Source: Candidatus Pelagibacter sp.
Lineage (GTDB): Bacteria; Pseudomonadota; Alphaproteobacteria; Pelagibacterales; Pelagibacteraceae
DNA: 49,110 nucleotides
Direction of reading: 5' to 3'
NCBI GenBank assembly: GCA_028225715.1
Contig: JAOIXS010000006.1
Location: forward strand, 1-49,110
Positions 44,950 through 49,110 of this stretch are shown one piece after another (the stretch's first letter is position 1; each line of letters begins with the position of its first letter). Below the pieces are notes generated by a model. It was given only the letters and a program-made list of their open reading frames with translations, did not search any database and was not told the DNA's origin. Both the position numbers and the translations under genes were made by a program.

Positions 44950-46032
44950 ATGATTATGGATCCTATAAAAGAAGCTCTCACCTTTGATGATGTCACAATG
45001 GCACCAAAATACTCAGAAGTTTTGCCCTCTGAAGTTGATACAAGCACAAAATTATCACCTAATTTAACACTAAAAATACCATTATTATCCTCTGCTATGG
45101 ATACTGTTACTGAGAGTAAAATGGCCATAGCAATAGCTAAAGCCGGAGGTATTGGAGTAATTCATAGAAACCTTGATATTAAAAAACAAATTGATGAAAT
45201 TAAAAAAGTTAAAAAATTAAAATTATTAGTTGGTGCGGCTGTTGGAGCTGGTCCTTTAGAGTTTAAAAGGGCAGAAGCTATTTTAAAAGAAAAGGTAGAT
45301 TTAATTGTTGTTGATACAGCCCATGGACATAGCAAAAAAGTTGCAGAAATTATTAAAGTTATAAAAAAATTAAAAACAAACAAAACAACTTTATGTGCTG
45401 GAAATATTGCAACAGCTGAAGCTGCAAAATTTTTAATAAAATTAGGAGTAGATATTGTTAAAGTTGGAATTGGGCCAGGATCAATTTGCACAACTAGGTT
45501 AGTTGCAGGTATTGGTGTACCACAATTAAGTGCAATACTTGCTGTTAAAAAAGGTGTTAAAAATAATAAAGTAAAAATTATTTCAGATGGTGGAATTAAA
45601 TATTCAGGTGATTTAGTCAAAGCATTGTCTGCAGGTGCTGATGCTATAATGATTGGTTCTTTATTTGCAGGAAGCCTAGAAACACCTGGAAAACTAATTA
45701 AAAAAAATGGTAAGTTATTTAAAAGCTTTAGAGGAATGGGGTCAGTTGGAGCAATGAATAAAGGTTCAGCTGATAGATACTTTCAAACCAAACAAAAAGA
45801 TATATCTAAATATGTTCCAGAAGGAGTAGAAGGTTTTGTAAAATATAAAGGTGATGTTAAAAGTATAATTTATAAGCTAATCGGAGGACTAAAATCATCT
45901 ATGGGATATCTAGGTGCAAAAAAAGTACCAAACCTTAAAAATAAACCGAATTTTGTAAAAATAACTAAGGCTGGTTTTTATGAAAGTATGGTTCATAATG
46001 TTGATCAAGTAAAAAATGAGAGCAAATATTAA
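44950..46032 (+). CDS. guaB: IMP dehydrogenase lacking the CBS (Bateman) domains
   Basis: This enzyme oxidises IMP to XMP, the committed step to GMP. The 360-aa protein has a complete catalytic barrel: SSAMDTVTE, DTAHGHS, GPGSICTTR with catalytic Cys180, SDGGIKYSGD and the flap GSADRYFQ (Arg276-Tyr277). The Arg-Tyr pair separates it from GMP reductase. E. coli GuaB has 488 aa with catalytic Cys305. The missing roughly 125 residues correspond to the two CBS domains: the sequence passes from IHRNLDIKKQIDEIKKVKK straight to LLVGAAVGAG. Loss of nucleotide-responsive regulation is expected. Confidence 0.94.
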   Translation: MIMDPIKEALTFDDVTMAPKYSEVLPSEVDTSTKLSPNLTLKIPLLSSAMDTVTESKMAIAIAKAGGIGVIHRNLDIKKQIDEIKKVKKLKLLVGAAVGAGPLEFKRAEAILKEKVDLIVVDTAHGHSKKVAEIIKVIKKLKTNKTTLCAGNIATAEAAKFLIKLGVDIVKVGIGPGSICTTRLVAGIGVPQLSAILAVKKGVKNNKVKIISDGGIKYSGDLVKALSAGADAIMIGSLFAGSLETPGKLIKKNGKLFKSFRGMGSVGAMNKGSADRYFQTKQKDISKYVPEGVEGFVKYKGDVKSIIYKLIGGLKSSMGYLGAKKVPNLKNKPNFVKITKAGFYESMVHNVDQVKNESKY

Positions 46033-46469
46033 TGAGAACAATAAATAAATTAATAATTGTCCTGTTTTTAATTTTAAATTTTGGAAGCTATTCTTTAGCA
46101 GAAAATAATTTTTTTCAAGAAGGAAAAAATAAATATGAAGAGCAAAAATATGAAGAGTCTAAGTTTTTATTTCAAAGAAGTATTGTTTTTAATCCCAAGG
46201 ATCAAAATTCATATCTGTATTTAGCTAAAATTTATAATTTTGAAGAGAATAAAAAAGAAGAACAAAAAAATATAAATACTGTGCTCTTACTAGATCCTAA
46301 AAATGAAGAAGCAAACTATATGCTTATGGAAATAGAGTTAAAAAGAACTAATTACTCTAAAGTAAGAGAATTGGCCGATAATTTCTCTAAAATTTGCAAT
46401 AAATTATGTGATAAAAAAAATTCTATTTTAGAATCCTTAGAGAATTTGGAACCTAAAAATGAGTCTTAG
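46032..46469 (+). CDS. Small exported TPR-repeat protein
   Basis: The 145-aa protein has a signal peptide ([20 protein letters not shown]) and about two to three TPR-like helix pairs ([55 protein letters not shown]). Two Cys near the C terminus (CNKLC) could form a disulfide in the periplasm. It lies between guaB and guaA with a one-base overlap on the left and 11 bases on the right, so it is co-translated with GMP synthesis genes, but no functional link is evident. It has no recognisable catalytic motif. Confidence 0.75.
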   Translation: MRTINKLIIVLFLILNFGSYSLAENNFFQEGKNKYEEQKYEESKFLFQRSIVFNPKDQNSYLYLAKIYNFEENKKEEQKNINTVLLLDPKNEEANYMLMEIELKRTNYSKVRELADNFSKICNKLCDKKNSILESLENLEPKNES

Positions 46470-48024
46470 TAATAATCTAAGTAAAATTTTAATCATTGAT
46501 TTTGGTTCTCAATTTACTCAATTAATTGCAAGAAGAGTAAGAGAATTAGGAGTTTTTTCAGAAATTGTTAGCCACAAAAAAATAAAAATAACTCAAATTA
46601 CAAAAGAAAATATTGCTGGAATAATACTTTCGGGTGGCCCTCTTAATGTTTATGAAAATGATAAATTTAAATTTGATAAGAAGATTTTAATACTAGGGAT
46701 TCCAATTCTAGGTATATGTTTTGGACACCAGGTATTATCAAAATTGTTAGGTGGTAAAGTCAAAAAATCAAAACATAGAGAGTTTGGTCTTGCCACAATA
46801 AAGAAAGTATCCAATAGTATTTTAACTAATAATTTTTTTAATAAAAATAATACAAGTAATGTTTGGATGAGTCATGCTGACCAAGTATCAAAAATGCCAA
46901 GAAATTTTAAAGTTATAGCATCAACAGTAAATTCTAAATTAACAATAATTGAAAATACTAAAGATAATTATTATGGAGTACAATTTCATCCTGAAGTAAC
47001 ACACACTGATAAAGGTAAAATTTTATTACGTAATTTTGTCTTTTATATATGCAAAATTAAAAAAAACTGGTCTTCAAAAGATCAAAAATTAAAATTAATT
47101 AATGAAATCAAAAAACAAGTAGGTGACAACAAAGTAATTTGTGGACTGTCGGGTGGTGTTGATAGCAGTGTCGTTGCACAATTGTTAAGTAAATCAATTG
47201 GAAAAAATTTGACTTGTATTTTTGTTAACAATGGTCTTTTAAGAAAAAATGAAGAAACACAAGTAGTTAACACCTTTAAGAAAAAATTAAAGATTAATTT
47301 AATTTATGTTAATGCAGAGAAAGAATTTATTACAAAATTAACAAATGTGTCTGATCCTGAAAAGAAGCGAAAAATCATTGGAAATTTATTTATTAAAATA
47401 TTTGAAAGATATGCTAAAAAAATTAAAAATGTTAAATTTCTTGCACAGGGTACTCTTTACCCAGACTTAATTGAAAGTAAATCTGTTACAGGTAGTCAAA
47501 CCTCAAAAATAAAATCACATCATAATGTTGGTGGTCTTCCTAAAAAAATGAAATTAAAATTAGTAGAACCTCTTAAATTTTTATTTAAAGATGAAGTTAG
47601 AAAATTAGGTTTAGAGCTTAATTTATCCAATGACTTGATCTCTAGACACCCATTTCCTGGTCCTGGCTTAGCTATAAGAATGCCTGGTATTATAACTAAC
47701 GAAAAAATTAAAATTTTAAAAGAGGCAGATTTTTATTTTATTAAAGCCTTAAGAGATCATGGATTATACGACAAAATTTGGCAAGCTTATGCTGCTTTAT
47801 TGCCAGTAAAAACTGTTGGTGTTATGGGAGATAATCGTACGTACGAGCATATTTGTTTATTAAGAGCAATTACATCTGAAGATGGAATGACTGCTGATTT
47901 TTTTGATTTTCCTAAAGGTTTCATGCAATCAATTTCTAATCAAATTATTAACAATATTAGGGGAATTAATAGAGTAGTTTATGATGTCACTTCTAAACCT
48001 CCAAGTACTATTGAATTAGAATAA
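46459..48024 (+). CDS. guaA: GMP synthase (glutamine-hydrolysing)
   Basis: GuaA aminates XMP to GMP. The 521-aa protein has an N-terminal class I amidotransferase domain with the nucleophile Cys in GICFGHQ and the [11 protein letters not shown]is-Glu. Next come an ATP pyrophosphatase domain with the P-loop [10 protein letters not shown], and the C-terminal dimerisation domain ending KPPSTIELE. It is complete and normal in length. It overlaps the TPR gene by 11 bp and completes the guaB-guaA transcription unit. Confidence 0.98.
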   Translation: MSLSNNLSKILIIDFGSQFTQLIARRVRELGVFSEIVSHKKIKITQITKENIAGIILSGGPLNVYENDKFKFDKKILILGIPILGICFGHQVLSKLLGGKVKKSKHREFGLATIKKVSNSILTNNFFNKNNTSNVWMSHADQVSKMPRNFKVIASTVNSKLTIIENTKDNYYGVQFHPEVTHTDKGKILLRNFVFYICKIKKNWSSKDQKLKLINEIKKQVGDNKVICGLSGGVDSSVVAQLLSKSIGKNLTCIFVNNGLLRKNEETQVVNTFKKKLKINLIYVNAEKEFITKLTNVSDPEKKRKIIGNLFIKIFERYAKKIKNVKFLAQGTLYPDLIESKSVTGSQTSKIKSHHNVGGLPKKMKLKLVEPLKFLFKDEVRKLGLELNLSNDLISRHPFPGPGLAIRMPGIITNEKIKILKEADFYFIKALRDHGLYDKIWQAYAALLPVKTVGVMGDNRTYEHICLLRAITSEDGMTADFFDFPKGFMQSISNQIINNIRGINRVVYDVTSKPPSTIELE

Positions 48025-48050
48025 TATTTTATTATAGAGTACAAGATATT

Positions 48051-48470
48051 ATGAAATATTTGCACACCATGATTAGAGTCTCTGATGTAGAGAAATCATT
48101 AAATTTTTACTGTAATGGATTAGGTTTAATTGAAACTAGAAGAATTGAGAGTGAGCAAGGCAGGTTTACCTTAATTTTTTTAGCAGCACCTGGTGATGAA
48201 AAGGCTGAATTAGAACTTACTTACAATTGGGATGGTGACAAGCTAGGTGATGGATCTCGTAATTTTGGTCATTTGGCATATCGTGTAGAAAATATTTATC
48301 AAACGTGTGAGAGACTTCAAGATATGGGCTATACAATTAATAGACCTCCGAGAGACGGCCATATGGCATTTGTGAGATCTCCAGATAATATTTCTATAGA
48401 AATCTTGCAAGAAGGAAATTTAGAAATTAAAGAACCGTGGGCATCAATGAAAAATAATGGTGTATGGTAA
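48051..48470 (+). CDS. gloA: Lactoylglutathione lyase (glyoxalase I)
   Basis: GloA isomerises the methylglyoxal-glutathione hemithioacetal to S-lactoylglutathione. The 139-aa protein closely tracks E. coli GloA (LHTMIRVSDVEKSLNFY, LELTYNW). The four metal ligands are identifiable as His5, Glu55, His74 and Glu117, compared with His5, Glu56, His74 and Glu122 in E. coli. It requires glutathione, consistent with the GST gene in the window. It lies four bases before panB on the same strand. Confidence 0.93.
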   Translation: MKYLHTMIRVSDVEKSLNFYCNGLGLIETRRIESEQGRFTLIFLAAPGDEKAELELTYNWDGDKLGDGSRNFGHLAYRVENIYQTCERLQDMGYTINRPPRDGHMAFVRSPDNISIEILQEGNLEIKEPWASMKNNGVW

Positions 48471-48473
48471 AAG

Positions 48474-49110
48474 ATGAATAACAAGATTATTAACTTTATT
48501 AAAAAAAAAAATAAATCTAAAATTATAAGTCTTACTGCTTACTCTAAGAATATTGCATCTATTATAGATAAACACTGCGATCTTGTATTGGTAGGCGATT
48601 CCCTTGGCTTTGTACTTTATAATTTCTCTTCTACAAAAAAAGTGACATTAGATATGATGATTGAACATTCTAAAAGCGTAAGGATGGGTGTTAAAAAAAG
48701 CTTAATGGTAGTAGACATGCCTCATAACACTTACCGAACCCCAAGAGAAGCTTTAAGAAATGCAAAAAAAATAATCTCTAAAACAAAGTGTGATGCTATC
48801 AAGCTTGAAGGTGGTAAAAAAGTTATTCAAATAATTAAAACTTTGATTAAAAATAAAATTCCAGTAATGGGTCATCTTGGTGTTCTTCCACAGTCCGCAA
48901 CAAATTTTAAATTTAAAGGAAAAGAAACAAAAGAAAGAAAAACTATTTTAAGAGATTCAAAGCTCTTAGAAGAAGCTGGTGTATTTTCAATTGTTTTAGA
49001 GTGTATTGAAAGATCTCTAGCAAAAGAAATTACAAAAACGATTAATATCCCAACGATTGGAATTGGTGCCTCAGCATATTGTGATGGACAAGTTTTAGTT
49101 ACAGATGATC
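48474..49110 (+). CDS. panB: 3-methyl-2-oxobutanoate hydroxymethyltransferase, 3'-truncated by window edge
   Basis: PanB makes ketopantoate from 2-oxoisovalerate and methylene-tetrahydrofolate, the first step toward pantothenate. From the ATG at 48474 the frame stays open to the window end, giving about 212 residues. Diagnostic stretches are ISLTAYSKNIASIIDKHCD, LVLVGDSLGFVLYNF, VTLDMMIEHSKSV, KLEGG, MGHLGVLPQS, and the metal/substrate motif IGIGASAYCDGQVLV at the end. Full-length PanB is about 260-280 aa, so roughly 50-70 residues lie outside the window. Whether panC follows cannot be seen. Confidence 0.93.
   Translation, partial: MNNKIINFIKKKNKSKIISLTAYSKNIASIIDKHCDLVLVGDSLGFVLYNFSSTKKVTLDMMIEHSKSVRMGVKKSLMVVDMPHNTYRTPREALRNAKKIISKTKCDAIKLEGGKKVIQIIKTLIKNKIPVMGHLGVLPQSATNFKFKGKETKERKTILRDSKLLEEAGVFSIVLECIERSLAKEITKTINIPTIGIGASAYCDGQVLVTDD

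Noticed and set aside
45162..45620. 152-codon open frame on the minus strand inside guaB.
   Set aside because: It is fully antisense to a conserved gene, low in complexity, and shows no family motif. Similar antisense frames occur inside ppdK, alaS and the MOSC gene because of biased codon use.
44950..46032. Short guaB could be a frameshifted or deleted pseudogene, or a GMP reductase.
   Set aside because: The frame is continuous and the barrel segments flanking the missing module join cleanly with all catalytic motifs present. The Arg-Tyr flap identifies IMPDH rather than GMP reductase.

Overview
The window is a gene-dense, strongly AT-rich bacterial chromosome segment. Its gene content and order match the SAR11 clade ('Candidatus Pelagibacter', Alphaproteobacteria). 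The main reasons are a green-type proteorhodopsin followed by ferredoxin, ferredoxin reductase and glutathione S-transferase genes, very short intergenic gaps, stop/start overlaps of the TAATG/ATGA/TAGTG kind, single-copy housekeeping genes, and a candidate alphaproteobacterial-type LexA box (GTTC-N7-GTTC). The species assignment is inference from content. No rRNA, tRNA, CRISPR array, insertion sequence, phage or integration site was seen. No stretch without a gene exceeds 300 bases; the longest are about 220 bp before proteorhodopsin and 165 bp between umuD and a SOUL gene.

Layout. 1-6.4 kb: isoprenoid precursor genes (5'-truncated ispA, dxs), chorismate synthase, pdxH, a second polyprenyl synthase (ispB type) and an S49 peptidase. 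6.4-12 kb: glyQ-glyS-ppdK, chained by overlaps. 12-18.3 kb: nadC/nadA, ygfZ, dihydroorotase, an SMR transporter and propionyl-CoA synthetase. 18.3-21.4 kb: proteorhodopsin with its own terminator, then 2Fe-2S ferredoxin, TrxR-like ferredoxin-NADP reductase and GST. 21.4-26.2 kb: a PhyH-family oxygenase, a MOSC protein and an ectoine-type ABC transporter (ehuBCDA) with a hairpin after the binding-protein gene. 26.2-31.6 kb: a two-cysteine DksA, then a tightly overlapping cassette GT39-GT2-DUF1800-DUF1501. 31.6-33.3 kb: umuDC. 33.5-36.6 kb: SOUL, GFA, plant-type glycerate kinase and a TolC-like protein. 36.7-49.1 kb: recA, alaS, icd, psd-pssA-GT-rlmE, a guaB lacking CBS domains, a TPR lipoprotein-sized protein, guaA, gloA and 3'-truncated panB.

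How the genes fit together. Most of the window is core metabolism: isoprenoid, NAD, pyrimidine, GMP, PLP and phospholipid synthesis, plus TCA and PEP/pyruvate steps. Three accessory themes stand out. One is light-driven proton pumping beside a ferredoxin/FNR pair. Another is osmolyte uptake. The third is a small SOS regulon in which umuDC and recA carry related candidate LexA operators. The least explained unit is the coupled glycosyltransferase-DUF1800-DUF1501 cassette. The most unusual individual proteins are the Bateman-domain-less IMP dehydrogenase and the DksA lacking half of its zinc ligands.
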